A stretch of DNA of 64,000 bases from an uncultured Pelagibacteraceae bacterium. GTDB lineage: Bacteria > Pseudomonadota > Alphaproteobacteria > Pelagibacterales > Pelagibacteraceae. This document shows positions 24,214 through 32,732 of this stretch, in pieces. The stretch covers positions 123,733 to 187,732 of the forward strand of contig CACOOK010000001.1 of assembly GCA_902628815.1 (NCBI GenBank), given 5' to 3'. The notes under the pieces are model-generated. The model was not told the DNA's origin, did not search any database, and saw nothing but the letters and a program-made list of their open reading frames with translations. The position numbers and the translations under genes are program-made. Each line of letters opens with the position of its first letter. The first letter of the stretch is position 1.

Positions 24214-25338
24214 TTATCTTTGATTTAACAACATTACTTCTCTTACTTCAGCACCTCTGTATTTAGACAAAGGTCTAATAAGTTTATTTGAAGCATGTTG
24301 TTCCATTATATGTGCAGACCAACCAGTAATACGCGACATAACAAATATAGGTGTATAGAAATCTATATCAATTCCCATCATGTAATACGTTGGACCACAT
24401 GGAAAATCTACATTTGGATGAATATTTTTTCGATCTAACATAACTTTTTCTAGAATTTCATAAATTCTAGTATATTTTTCTTTTTTTAAAAGTTTTGCAA
24501 CTTTAAACATATAATGTTTCATTGTTGGAACTCTCGAGTCTCCTGTACGATAAACTCTATGACCAAATCCCATAACTACCTTTTTTCTATTTAATGCATT
24601 TTCAATCCAAGCTTTTGCTTTTTCAGGTTTTCCAATTTCTTTCATCATATGCATCACCGCCTCATTGGCTCCACCATGTAATGGCCCTTTTAAAGAGGCT
24701 ATAGCTCCAGTTATTGCACCATGTAAATCAGATAAGCTGGACGTAATTGTTCTTGCTGTGAATGTCGAAACATTGAAACTGTGTTCAGCGTATAATATTA
24801 ACGAAATATCAAATGCTCTTACAATTTCTTTATCTGGAACTTTATTAAACATCATTTTAAAGAAATTTTCTGAAAAAGATAATTTTTTACTTGGAGCTAT
24901 AATTGATTTACCTTTTCGTGTTCTAAAATAAGCGGCAACAGCTGTCGGTGTTTTAGCAAATATTCTCATTGCCTTTCTCATGTTTGCTTTAGGAGAATTA
25001 TCTTTAGTGTCTTTATCTTCTAAGGCCATTAAACTTACACAAGTTCTAATTACATCCATAGGATGAGCGTTTCGAGGCATTTTTTTAATATCATTTAATA
25101 TTTGCTTAGAAAGTTTTCTTTCCGATCTTTCTTGTTTGATAAATTTTTTTAGCTGACTTTTGTTAGGAAGCTCTCCGTTTAGTACTAAATAAGCAACCTC
25201 TTCGAAATCACATTTATCACAAAGCTCTTGTACTGTGTAACCTCTATAAGTTAAGGCACTTAGCTCAGGGACCACATGCGAGATTGTAGTTTCGTCAACA
25301 ACTATACCTAACAAACCTTTTTTAATTTCTTCACTCAT
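24214..25338 (-). CDS. prpC: Citrate synthase family, probable 2-methylcitrate synthase
   Basis: A 374-residue type II-like citrate synthase. GLLGIVVDETTISHV and LTYRGYTVQEL at the N-terminus, GPLHGGANEAVM (catalytic histidine) and GFGHRVYRTGDSR are visible, as is DFPCGPTYYMMGI near the end. The short form and its overlap (TAATG) with a methylisocitrate lyase-like gene point to 2-methylcitrate synthase, which condenses propionyl-CoA with oxaloacetate; such enzymes often also make citrate. Main citrate synthase of the cell cannot be excluded. Confidence 0.87.
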   Translation of the reverse strand: MSEEIKKGLLGIVVDETTISHVVPELSALTYRGYTVQELCDKCDFEEVAYLVLNGELPNKSQLKKFIKQERSERKLSKQILNDIKKMPRNAHPMDVIRTCVSLMALEDKDTKDNSPKANMRKAMRIFAKTPTAVAAYFRTRKGKSIIAPSKKLSFSENFFKMMFNKVPDKEIVRAFDISLILYAEHSFNVSTFTARTITSSLSDLHGAITGAIASLKGPLHGGANEAVMHMMKEIGKPEKAKAWIENALNRKKVVMGFGHRVYRTGDSRVPTMKHYMFKVAKLLKKEKYTRIYEILEKVMLDRKNIHPNVDFPCGPTYYMMGIDIDFYTPIFVMSRITGWSAHIMEQHASNKLIRPLSKYRGAEVREVMLLNQR

Positions 25339-26234
25339 TATTCATGTCCTTCCGTAGAAAAATCTGTGATTTTCTTATCAGGCGTATTGTACTTCTCATA
25401 TTCTACTAACTCGTACAACCTTTTTCTAGTCTGCATTTTGTCAATGATATTATTTTGATGGCCCTCTTTAAATATTGATTTAAGACCTAATTCAACATTT
25501 TGCATGGCGAGCCTCTGTGTTGTCACAGGATAAATAACTAAATTATAGCCTAAATTTTCTAACTGTGATTTGGTTAATAATTTGGATTTCCCAAACTCTG
25601 TCATATTGGCTAACAAATAGCCTTTTGATATTTTTCTGACTTTTTCAAACTCCTTTTCATCTTTCATTGCTTCTGGAAAAATCATGTCAGCACCAGCATC
25701 TTCATAAGATTTTATTCTATCTAATGTTTTATCTATACCTTCAACAGTATTTGCATCAGTCCTTACTATAATTAAAAAATTTTTGTCTTTTCTAGCATTT
25801 ACTGATTCTTTAATCTTTTTTACCATTTCATCTTTTGAAATAAGTTCTTTGTTGTCTAAATGCCCGCATCTTTTTTCAGCTATTTGATCTTCTATATGAC
25901 AACCAGCTAAACCTTTTTTCTCAAAAGTAATTACTGTTTTTTTACAATCCTTAAACCCAGTATCCGCATCTACAATTGTTGGAAGGTCTGTTACTCTAGA
26001 AATTTGGTTAGCTCTGTAACTTACTTGATCTAAAGTAGTTAATCCTATGTCTGGCAATCCTAGATCATTAGACATAACACCGCCTGAGATATAAACTCCA
26101 TCAAATCCAATTTCAGCAATTAGTTTTGCACACAACGGATTATACGCACCAGGGAATCTAAGAAGTTTTTTAGATTGTAAATTTTTTACAAATACTAATC
26201 TTTTTTCAGAACTATTCTTTTTTGTAAAATGCAT
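25338..26234 (-). CDS. prpB: Methylisocitrate lyase (isocitrate lyase/PEP mutase family)
   Basis: Cleaves 2-methylisocitrate to pyruvate and succinate in the methylcitrate cycle. The 298-residue barrel shows FPGAYNPLCAKL, YISGG, DADTGF (metal-binding aspartates near 89-91) and the catalytic loop KRCGH at 121-125, the PrpB-type version of the motif. ATG at 26234 is preferred to an in-frame TTG six bases upstream. Coupled to prpC by a TAATG overlap. No methylcitrate dehydratase gene lies in the window, so aconitase or a distant gene must complete the cycle. Confidence 0.88.
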   Translation of the reverse strand: MHFTKKNSSEKRLVFVKNLQSKKLLRFPGAYNPLCAKLIAEIGFDGVYISGGVMSNDLGLPDIGLTTLDQVSYRANQISRVTDLPTIVDADTGFKDCKKTVITFEKKGLAGCHIEDQIAEKRCGHLDNKELISKDEMVKKIKESVNARKDKNFLIIVRTDANTVEGIDKTLDRIKSYEDAGADMIFPEAMKDEKEFEKVRKISKGYLLANMTEFGKSKLLTKSQLENLGYNLVIYPVTTQRLAMQNVELGLKSIFKEGHQNNIIDKMQTRKRLYELVEYEKYNTPDKKITDFSTEGHE

Positions 26235-26277
26235 CTGCAAAGTTTATATTAAAGGGAGTAATAAAAATCAAAGGCTA

Positions 26278-26877
26278 TTATTTTATAAGAATAAATATAC
26301 CAGTTAATACTAGCAAAAGAGCTAAAACATATTCTATAATTTTTTTTGTTTTAATATCCCCCACGAATTTTCTTAATCCACTCCCAAAAAGTGCCCAAAG
26401 ACTGATTGTGGGAAAACAAATTACTGCTGCAGTGATAGTAACAAAAGCCACACCTATAAAAATATTTTCCTCAGTAGGAAAAAAACCTGATGCAACAGTT
26501 ACTGCAATCGACCAAGCTTTCGGGTTAATGAATTGGAACAATGATGCTTCGTAAAATCTTAATGGTCTTCCAGTTTCTTTTTGAACCATAGAAAATGATC
26601 CAATCATTTTCCATCCTAAGTAAAGTAAATAAACAAAGCATAATATTTTCATGTAAAATTGAATTTGAGGATAAATTAAAAATAAATTTGCTAAACCAAA
26701 ACAGGTAAGCCCGATTTGAAAAATATGCCCTAAAGGAATTCCAATTAAATGTGGTAATGTTCTCACAAAACCAAATTTCATGCCCGATGCTGTAAGCATT
26801 GCATTATTAGGTCCTGGGGTAAAAAACATTGTAAAATAAAAAGTTGCTAAAGCTGAAAAAAGAGCAAAACTTATCAT
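26278..26877 (-). CDS. LysE/RhtB-family amino acid exporter
   Basis: A 199-residue inner-membrane protein with about six hydrophobic helices. The N-terminal FTPGPNNAMLTASGMKFGF segment (residues 19-37) is the family hallmark. Members export lysine, threonine, homoserine or related compounds; the substrate is not assigned. It overlaps the upstream phosphatase gene by 4 bases (ATGA). Confidence 0.88.
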   Translation of the reverse strand: MISFALFSALATFYFTMFFTPGPNNAMLTASGMKFGFVRTLPHLIGIPLGHIFQIGLTCFGLANLFLIYPQIQFYMKILCFVYLLYLGWKMIGSFSMVQKETGRPLRFYEASLFQFINPKAWSIAVTVASGFFPTEENIFIGVAFVTITAAVICFPTISLWALFGSGLRKFVGDIKTKKIIEYVLALLLVLTGIFILIK

Positions 26878-27536
26878 AAATACTTATCAATAATTTTTTC
26901 AAAATTTACAAAGTCTGAAATTAGTTCATCGTGTTTAATCTCTTTTTCAGTTTTTTCTGTATATCCATCTTTAACCAAAACAAATGGTAATTTAGCATTG
27001 TGCGCAGACATGGCATCAACTTCACTATCTCCAATCATTATTGTTTTTTTTAAATCACCTCCAATTATTTCAACAACATCTGTAAGGTGTCTAGGGTCAG
27101 GTTTGTTAAATTCAAAAGTATCTGAGCCAGCGACATAATCAAAGAATTTGTACAAATCTAATTTTTTTAATAGGTCTATTGCAAGCCTTTCTTGTTTATT
27201 CGTGCAAACAGCCATTGATATGTTTTTATTTTTTGCCCATTTAAAAAAATCAACTGCGCCTTTTATCGGAAAACTGTTATTATCAATATTCTTTGAATAA
27301 AAATCTAAAAACTCTTTAGTCATTTTTTTTTTTGTTTCTTCATCTTTAATTTCCTCTTTAAAAGATCTTTGCATCATTACCCATGCGCCTTTCCCTGCAA
27401 GTGACTTTATATCTTCAAGTTTTTTTTCCAATTGACCAAACTTTCTCATTACGTGGTTATGGGCAGCCATCAAATCCGGGGCTGTATTTACTATAGTTCC
27501 ATCTAGATCAAAAAGAATAGTGTAAATTTGACTCAT
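26874..27536 (-). CDS. gph: HAD-family phosphatase, probable phosphoglycolate phosphatase
   Basis: A 220-residue HAD hydrolase with nucleophile D10 and acid/base D12 (LFDLDGTIVNT), motif II VCTNK, and the C-terminal acidic pair IGDSEVDAM. The helical cap lies between residues 15 and 85. Gph removes phosphate from 2-phosphoglycolate, but pyrophosphatase or nucleotidase activity is possible. The gene is divergent from the GlmU-like gene; gph-glmU-glmS neighbourhoods are common in alphaproteobacteria, which supports the call. Confidence 0.8.
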   Translation of the reverse strand: MSQIYTILFDLDGTIVNTAPDLMAAHNHVMRKFGQLEKKLEDIKSLAGKGAWVMMQRSFKEEIKDEETKKKMTKEFLDFYSKNIDNNSFPIKGAVDFFKWAKNKNISMAVCTNKQERLAIDLLKKLDLYKFFDYVAGSDTFEFNKPDPRHLTDVVEIIGGDLKKTIMIGDSEVDAMSAHNAKLPFVLVKDGYTEKTEKEIKHDELISDFVNFEKIIDKYL

Positions 27537-27605
27537 TTTTAAAGTATTAAAAAGAAATATTTTGTGACTTATTTCAGTTAAATTAATAATGTAAAGAAAT
27601 TTTTA

Positions 27606-28250
27606 ATGAATACAAATAATAAATTGAAAAAAGCTAATTCATATAGGCTTTCACAAGAATTATTAAGAAATAAAGCTCTGAGGAAAGGTGTTAATTTAAT
27701 TGCACCGGAAACAATATTTTTATCAAAAGATACTTTATTTGGAAAAAACGTAACCATAGATCCATATGTTGTGATCGGTCCTAGTGTTAAAATTGGAGAC
27801 AACTCTCATATTAAATCTTTCAGCCATCTTGAAGGAGCTAAAATTGAAAAAAATGTTACTGTTGGTCCATACGCAAGATTAAGAGCAGGAACTATTTTGA
27901 AAAATAATACGAAAATTGGAAATTTCGTAGAAACTAAAAAATCATCTATAAACCAAAATTCAAAAGTGAGTCATCTCTCATACATAGGAGATACTTCAAT
28001 TGGAAAGAATTCAAACATTGGTGCGGGTACGATTACTTGTAATTATGATGGTGTCAAAAAATCTAAAACAAAAATAGCAGATAATGTTTTAATAGGTTCC
28101 AACTCCTCGTTAGTGGCGCCAGTTAGTATAAATAAAAATAGTACCGTTGGAGCTGGTTCAGTAATTACAAAAAATGTGAAAAAAAAGTCATTAGCACTTA
28201 CTAGAGCGTCACAGGTTGAAATTAAAAACTACAAAAGGAAAAAAAAATAA
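27606..28250 (+). CDS. glmU: GlmU C-terminal half: glucosamine-1-phosphate N-acetyltransferase domain alone
   Basis: A 214-residue left-handed beta-helix protein that aligns with only the acetyltransferase half of Glm[41 protein letters not shown] and the acetyl-CoA-binding [13 protein letters not shown] are all present in order. The first 35 residues correspond to the linker helix that normally follows the uridylyltransferase domain; that domain is absent, and no plus-strand remnant precedes the gene. It would make N-acetylglucosamine-1-phosphate from the product of the GlmS pathway. TAATG overlap with glmS. Confidence 0.85.
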   Translation: MNTNNKLKKANSYRLSQELLRNKALRKGVNLIAPETIFLSKDTLFGKNVTIDPYVVIGPSVKIGDNSHIKSFSHLEGAKIEKNVTVGPYARLRAGTILKNNTKIGNFVETKKSSINQNSKVSHLSYIGDTSIGKNSNIGAGTITCNYDGVKKSKTKIADNVLIGSNSSLVAPVSINKNSTVGAGSVITKNVKKKSLALTRASQVEIKNYKRKKK

Positions 28251-30067
28251 TGTGTGGGATTATTGGTATTGCAAGTAATAAACCCGTCTCAATTAATATA
28301 CTTAATTCTTTAAAAAAATTAGAGTATAGAGGATATGACTCTGCGGGTCTGGCGACTTTAAATAATAACTTAATAGATGAAAAAAAATGCTCTGGTAGAG
28401 TTGAAGAACTCGAGAAAATTTTATTCAAATATCCTTCTGAAGGGAATATTGGTATAGGCCATGTAAGATGGGCTACTCATGGGATTCCTAATATTATTAA
28501 TGCTCATCCTCACTCTTCAGAAGAAGTTTCAGTTGTTCATAATGGAATAATAGAAAATTCAGATGAACTAAAAAAGGATTTAGAAGCTCAAGGTTTTAAG
28601 TTTAAATCTCAAACTGATACTGAAGTTATTACTATACTAGTAACTCAGTTCTTACAAAACTCAAAACCACTAGATTCAGTGTTCAAAACATTAAAAAAAT
28701 TAAAGGGTAGTTTTGCATTAGGTATCATATTTAAAAAATTTCCAGATATCATAATTGGTGCAAGAAGAGGAAGCCCTTTAGCTGTTGGTTATTCAAAAGA
28801 AGAAAATTATCTAGGTTCAGACTCTTACGCGTTGAAATCTATGACAAATAAAATTTCTTATTTAGACGATGGTGAGTTATGTATTGTGAAAAAAAATAAT
28901 ATTGAATTTTATGATGTAAATCAAAATAGGATAAATAAAAAAATTCATACTGTATCTGATGATGAAAATATTTCCGATAAAGGAGATTATAAAAACTTTA
29001 TGTCCAAAGAAATCTTTGAACAGTCTATCACAATCAAAAAATGTATAAGTGAATATACTGATAGTCTAAAAAAAGATATAAATATTTATAATTTTCCAAT
29101 TGATCCCAAAAAAATTAACAAAATAATTTTAATTGGTTGTGGTACAGCTTATCATTCATGCTTAATTGCAAAATATTGGTTTGAAGAACTAACATTAATC
29201 GATGTTGAAATCGATATTGCTTCAGAATTTAGATATAGAAATTTAAAATTTAACTCTAATAACCTTTATATATTTGTCTCACAATCAGGTGAAACTGCAG
29301 ATACAGCTGCAGCTTTAGATATATGTAAAAAAAATAAAGCAAAAACTTGCTCTATTGTTAATGTTGTAGAAAGTACTATTGCAAGAAACTCTGATTGGGT
29401 TCTACCTATTCATGCAGGTCCAGAAATAGGTGTGGCCTCTACAAAAGCCTTTCTAGGTCAATTAATAGTTTTATATATACTCACTTTAAAACTTGCTATT
29501 ACAAGAAGTGACATTGATAAAAACATTTTTGATAATAATTTAAAGAGTCTACAAAAACTTCCAGAAGCAATTAACAATACGTTAAAACTTGAGAGTAAAA
29601 TTCAATTAATGGCTAAGGAATTTTTATATGCTAAAGGTGCAATGTTTTTAGGAAGAGGGAATTCCTTTCCTGTTGCTCTTGAAGGCGCTTTAAAATTAAA
29701 AGAACTTTCTTATCTACATGCCGAAGGATATCCCGCAGGTGAAATGAAACATGGGCCATTAGCATTAATTGAAGAAGGCTTACCAGTAATAGTAATTGCG
29801 CCAAATGATAGATATTATGAAAAAACTTTGTCAAACACTCAAGAAGTCATAGCAAGAGGAGGTAAAATCTTTTTTATAACTGATAATGAAAAAAGATTGT
29901 TAAGTACAAATATTAGATTTAAATTGAGAGTTCCTCGTATAGATAATTTGTTATCACCTTTATTACTAACAGTCCCTCTTCAACTATTGGCTTATCACGT
30001 AGCATTATTAAAAGATTGTGATATTGACAAACCAAGAAATTTAGCAAAATCAGTCACAGTGGAATAA
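28250..30067 (+). CDS. glmS: Glutamine-fructose-6-phosphate aminotransferase (isomerising)
   Basis: Makes glucosamine-6-phosphate for peptidoglycan and lipopolysaccharide. Residues 1-about 240 are the glutaminase domain with nucleophile C2 (MCGIIGIAS) and LEYRGYDSAG and HVRWATHG; then two SIS isomerase domains with GCGTAYHSC, VSQSGETADT and EIGVASTKAF; the end DKPRNLAKSVTVE is the family C-terminus. 605 residues is normal length. The preceding gene overlaps its ATG, so there is no room for a glmS ribozyme. Followed one base later by the beta carbonic anhydrase-like gene. Confidence 0.96.
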   Translation: MCGIIGIASNKPVSINILNSLKKLEYRGYDSAGLATLNNNLIDEKKCSGRVEELEKILFKYPSEGNIGIGHVRWATHGIPNIINAHPHSSEEVSVVHNGIIENSDELKKDLEAQGFKFKSQTDTEVITILVTQFLQNSKPLDSVFKTLKKLKGSFALGIIFKKFPDIIIGARRGSPLAVGYSKEENYLGSDSYALKSMTNKISYLDDGELCIVKKNNIEFYDVNQNRINKKIHTVSDDENISDKGDYKNFMSKEIFEQSITIKKCISEYTDSLKKDINIYNFPIDPKKINKIILIGCGTAYHSCLIAKYWFEELTLIDVEIDIASEFRYRNLKFNSNNLYIFVSQSGETADTAAALDICKKNKAKTCSIVNVVESTIARNSDWVLPIHAGPEIGVASTKAFLGQLIVLYILTLKLAITRSDIDKNIFDNNLKSLQKLPEAINNTLKLESKIQLMAKEFLYAKGAMFLGRGNSFPVALEGALKLKELSYLHAEGYPAGEMKHGPLALIEEGLPVIVIAPNDRYYEKTLSNTQEVIARGGKIFFITDNEKRLLSTNIRFKLRVPRIDNLLSPLLLTVPLQLLAYHVALLKDCDIDKPRNLAKSVTVE

Positions 30068-30068
30068 A

Positions 30069-30482
30069 ATGAAAAAAAAATATCAAGCTATGGTTCTATC
30101 CTGCATAGATCCAAGGTTCCAGCCAATAATTTTTAATTTTTTAAAAAAAAAAAAATTAAGTGGAAAGTATAGTTCTTTTACAATTGCTGGCTCAGCGATT
30201 GGTGTTACTGCGCCAAAGTTTAGAAAATGGCATAAAACTTTTTGGGATAATCTTGAAACTTCGATAAAGCTACATAAAATTGATAAATTGATAGTCATCA
30301 ATCATCGTGATTGTGGTGTAGCAAAAATTATAAATGGAAAAAAAAAATTTGATAATTTTAATGAAATTAAAATTCATAGGGATTCTTTCACTAAAATCAA
30401 AAATAGATTTAAAATCAAATATCCAAATTTAAAGATCGAAACTTTTCTAGCCTGTATAAACAAAAAAGTTGAAAAATTTTAA
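30069..30482 (+). CDS. Short beta carbonic anhydrase-like zinc protein
   Basis: A 137-residue protein with the two zinc motifs of beta carbonic anhydrases: C12-x-D14-x-R16 (SCIDPRF) and H79-x-x-C82 (NHRDCG). It lacks the N-terminal arm and part of the C-terminal helices found in the usual 200-residue enzymes, so CO2 hydration is not assured. An uninterrupted run of 13 A (30143-30155), coding KKKK, is a likely slippage site. Starts one base after the glmS stop, hence in the same operon. Confidence 0.68.
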   Translation: MKKKYQAMVLSCIDPRFQPIIFNFLKKKKLSGKYSSFTIAGSAIGVTAPKFRKWHKTFWDNLETSIKLHKIDKLIVINHRDCGVAKIINGKKKFDNFNEIKIHRDSFTKIKNRFKIKYPNLKIETFLACINKKVEKF

Positions 30483-30520
30483 TATTTTGTGTTTTTTATA
30501 CTAATATCCAAAATTCTTAC

Positions 30521-30549
30521 TTGGAAAAATTGCATTTGCGATATATATA
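30521..30549 (+). promoter_or_regulatory. Possible promoter of the DAHP synthase gene
   Basis: TTGGAA (30521-30526) and TATATA (30544-30549) are 17 bases apart. Transcription would begin about 9 bases before the ATG at 30565, giving an almost leaderless message. The TA-repeat makes the -10 position ambiguous. Confidence 0.35.
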
Positions 30550-30564
30550 TACCATCAGTTGTAT

Positions 30565-31941
30565 ATGAAAAAATGGAACCTAAATAGTTGGACAAAATTC
30601 CCTGCTAAACATTTACCTGTTTATCAAGATAAAGAGGAACTTGATTTAGTTTTAAGTAAAATAAAAAAATATCCGCCACTTGTGTTTGCCGGAGAGTCTA
30701 GGTCTTTAAAAAAAGCTCTTGCTGATGTAGCTGAGGGAAAAGCATTTTTACTACAAGGTGGAGACTGTGCTGAAAGTTTTGCTGAATTTCATCCAGATAA
30801 TATAAGAGACACATTTAAAGTTCTTTTACAAATGTCATTAGTGCTCACCGCATCTGCTTCAATGCCAGTTGTTAAAGTTGGAAGAATCGCTGGTCAATTT
30901 TCAAAGCCAAGAAGCGCACCTACAGAAAAAAAAGATGGTAAAGAATTACCCAGCTATTTGGGTGATAATATTAATGGAATGGAATTTACAGAAAAAGCGA
31001 GAATACCAGATGCTAAAAGATTATTTAGAGCATATTCTCAATCTGCTTCCACTTTAAATTTATTAAGAGCTTTTTCTCAAGGTGGTTTTGCTGATTTAAG
31101 ACAAGTTCATTTGTGGAATTTAGGATTTATCAAAGATAAAACTAAAGGCAAATACAAAGAAATAGAAGATAAGATCAGTGATGCTCTTGCTTTTATGGAA
31201 GCCTGCGGAATAAATTCTGATAATAATCGAAGATTAAGGTCAGTTAATTTTTATACTTCCCATGAGGCTTTACTTCTACCTTTCGAGGAATCGATGACAA
31301 GAATAGACTCGACTACAGGGGAGTATCACGATACTTCAGCACATTTTGTTTGGATTGGAGATAGAACAAGGCAACCTGATGGAGCTCATGTAGAATTTTG
31401 TAGAGGTATAAAAAATCCGATTGGACTTAAGTGCGGACCAACATTAAAACCTGATGAACTTGTGAATCTTTGCAATATTTTAAATCCGGATAATGAACCA
31501 GGAAGATTAACTTTGATATCTAGATTTGGTGCTGACAATGTAGAAAAATATTTACCAAAGTTAATTAGAGCTATTAAAAAAGAGGGATTAAAAGTAGTTT
31601 GGTCTTGTGACCCGATGCACGGAAATACAATTAAAGCAACAACGGGTTTTAAAACTAGAACTTTTGAATCAGTTCTTAAAGAAGTTAAAAATTTCTTTGC
31701 AGCAAGCCAAGCCGAAGGAAGTTATGCTGGTGGGTTGCATATAGAAATGACTGGACAAGATGTGACCGAATGTACAGGTGGAGCACAAAAAATATCTGAA
31801 AAAGATTTATCTAACAGATATAGAACTCATTGTGACCCAAGATTAAATGCCAATCAAGCTTTGGAGCTGGCTTTCTTGATTTCTGAAGAAATCAAGAAAA
31901 ACTCAAAAATTTCAAATAAAATTATTCAAGCCGCGTCTTAA
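30565..31941 (+). CDS. aroG: 3-deoxy-7-phosphoheptulonate synthase, class II
   Basis: First step of aromatic amino acid synthesis, joining phosphoenolpyruvate and erythrose-4-phosphate. The plant/bacterial class II form is recognised from [53 protein letters not shown] and [15 protein letters not shown]; the cysteine of GGDCAES and the H/E pair in the last two are metal ligands. 458 residues. ATG at 30565 is preferred to a TTG six bases upstream. Its stop codon lies inside a long perfect inverted repeat. Confidence 0.93.
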   Translation: MKKWNLNSWTKFPAKHLPVYQDKEELDLVLSKIKKYPPLVFAGESRSLKKALADVAEGKAFLLQGGDCAESFAEFHPDNIRDTFKVLLQMSLVLTASASMPVVKVGRIAGQFSKPRSAPTEKKDGKELPSYLGDNINGMEFTEKARIPDAKRLFRAYSQSASTLNLLRAFSQGGFADLRQVHLWNLGFIKDKTKGKYKEIEDKISDALAFMEACGINSDNNRRLRSVNFYTSHEALLLPFEESMTRIDSTTGEYHDTSAHFVWIGDRTRQPDGAHVEFCRGIKNPIGLKCGPTLKPDELVNLCNILNPDNEPGRLTLISRFGADNVEKYLPKLIRAIKKEGLKVVWSCDPMHGNTIKATTGFKTRTFESVLKEVKNFFAASQAEGSYAGGLHIEMTGQDVTECTGGAQKISEKDLSNRYRTHCDPRLNANQALELAFLISEEIKKNSKISNKIIQAAS

Positions 31942-31963
31942 TAATTATTGTAATTATTAAGAC
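31935..31963. repeat. Perfect 13-bp inverted repeat over the DAHP synthase stop codon
   Basis: GTCTTAATAATTA (31935-31947), loop TTG, then the exact reverse complement (31951-31963). The stop codon at 31939-31941 is inside the left arm. No T-run follows on either strand, so a simple intrinsic terminator is unlikely; an mRNA 3'-end stabiliser, attenuator or protein site between this gene and nadE is possible. Confidence 0.7.
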
Positions 31964-31994
31964 CAAACCTTAAAAGAGAGGTAAAGTATTAATT

Positions 31995-32732
31995 ATGGAA
32001 GTAAAAAAAAGAGCTAAAATTATCACCGATTGGATAAATAATTATTGTGATTCGGCCTCATATAAACCAAAAGCATTAATTGTTGGAATTTCGGGTGGTA
32101 TTGACTCTTCGGTGGTTAGTACTTTGTGTGCAAATACTGGACGTAAAACAATTGTGTTAACAATGCCAATCAAACAAATAAAGTCTCAACATGACTTGAG
32201 CCTATTACATGCAAAATGGTTAAAAAAAAAATTTGAAAATGTAGAACATCACTTGTTAGAGATGGATAAAGTTTTCAATTCATTTTCAGAAGTTTTGAAT
32301 AACTTTGATAATGAGCATGGATACGCCAATTCAAGAGCCAGGTTAAGAATGGCAACATTATATCAAGTCGCAGCAGCAAATTCAGGTATAGTTGTCGGGA
32401 CCGGAAATAAAGTTGAGGATTTTGGAGTTGGGTTTTATACTAAATATGGTGATGGAGGGGTAGATATTTCTCCAATAGCAGATTGTACTAAGACACAAGT
32501 TTGGGAATTAGGTAGACACCTAAAAATTTCCGAAGAGATCATTAATACATCTCCTACAGATGGACTGTGGAACGATGGAAGAAATGACGTACAACAGCTT
32601 GGAATGTCTTATGAAGAATTGGAAAAAGCTATGAGTAATAAAAATGACCCCAACTACAAGAAATATTTAGAGATAAGAGAAAAAAACTTACACAAAATGA
32701 AACCGATACCAGTTTGTACTTTCAATGAATAA
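31995..32732 (+). CDS. nadE: NAD synthetase, ammonia-dependent
   Basis: Last step of NAD synthesis, amidating nicotinic acid adenine dinucleotide. The PP-loop ATP site SGGIDSS is at 33-39, and GTGNKVEDFGVGFYTKYGDGG and the P2-like end motifs follow. At 245 residues there is no glutaminase domain, so free ammonia, or a partner amidotransferase, must be the nitrogen source. A GAGAGG ribosome-binding site lies upstream of the ATG. Overlaps cysS by 8 bases. Confidence 0.93.
   Translation: MEVKKRAKIITDWINNYCDSASYKPKALIVGISGGIDSSVVSTLCANTGRKTIVLTMPIKQIKSQHDLSLLHAKWLKKKFENVEHHLLEMDKVFNSFSEVLNNFDNEHGYANSRARLRMATLYQVAAANSGIVVGTGNKVEDFGVGFYTKYGDGGVDISPIADCTKTQVWELGRHLKISEEIINTSPTDGLWNDGRNDVQQLGMSYEELEKAMSNKNDPNYKKYLEIREKNLHKMKPIPVCTFNE

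Noticed and set aside
28200..28250. glmS ribozyme or riboswitch upstream of glmS
   Set aside because: The preceding coding sequence overlaps the glmS start codon, so there is no leader to hold one.
30069..30482. Frameshifted remnant of a full beta carbonic anhydrase
   Set aside because: Both zinc motifs are in one frame, and sequence after the stop codes no further carbonic anhydrase segments in any frame that I can see.
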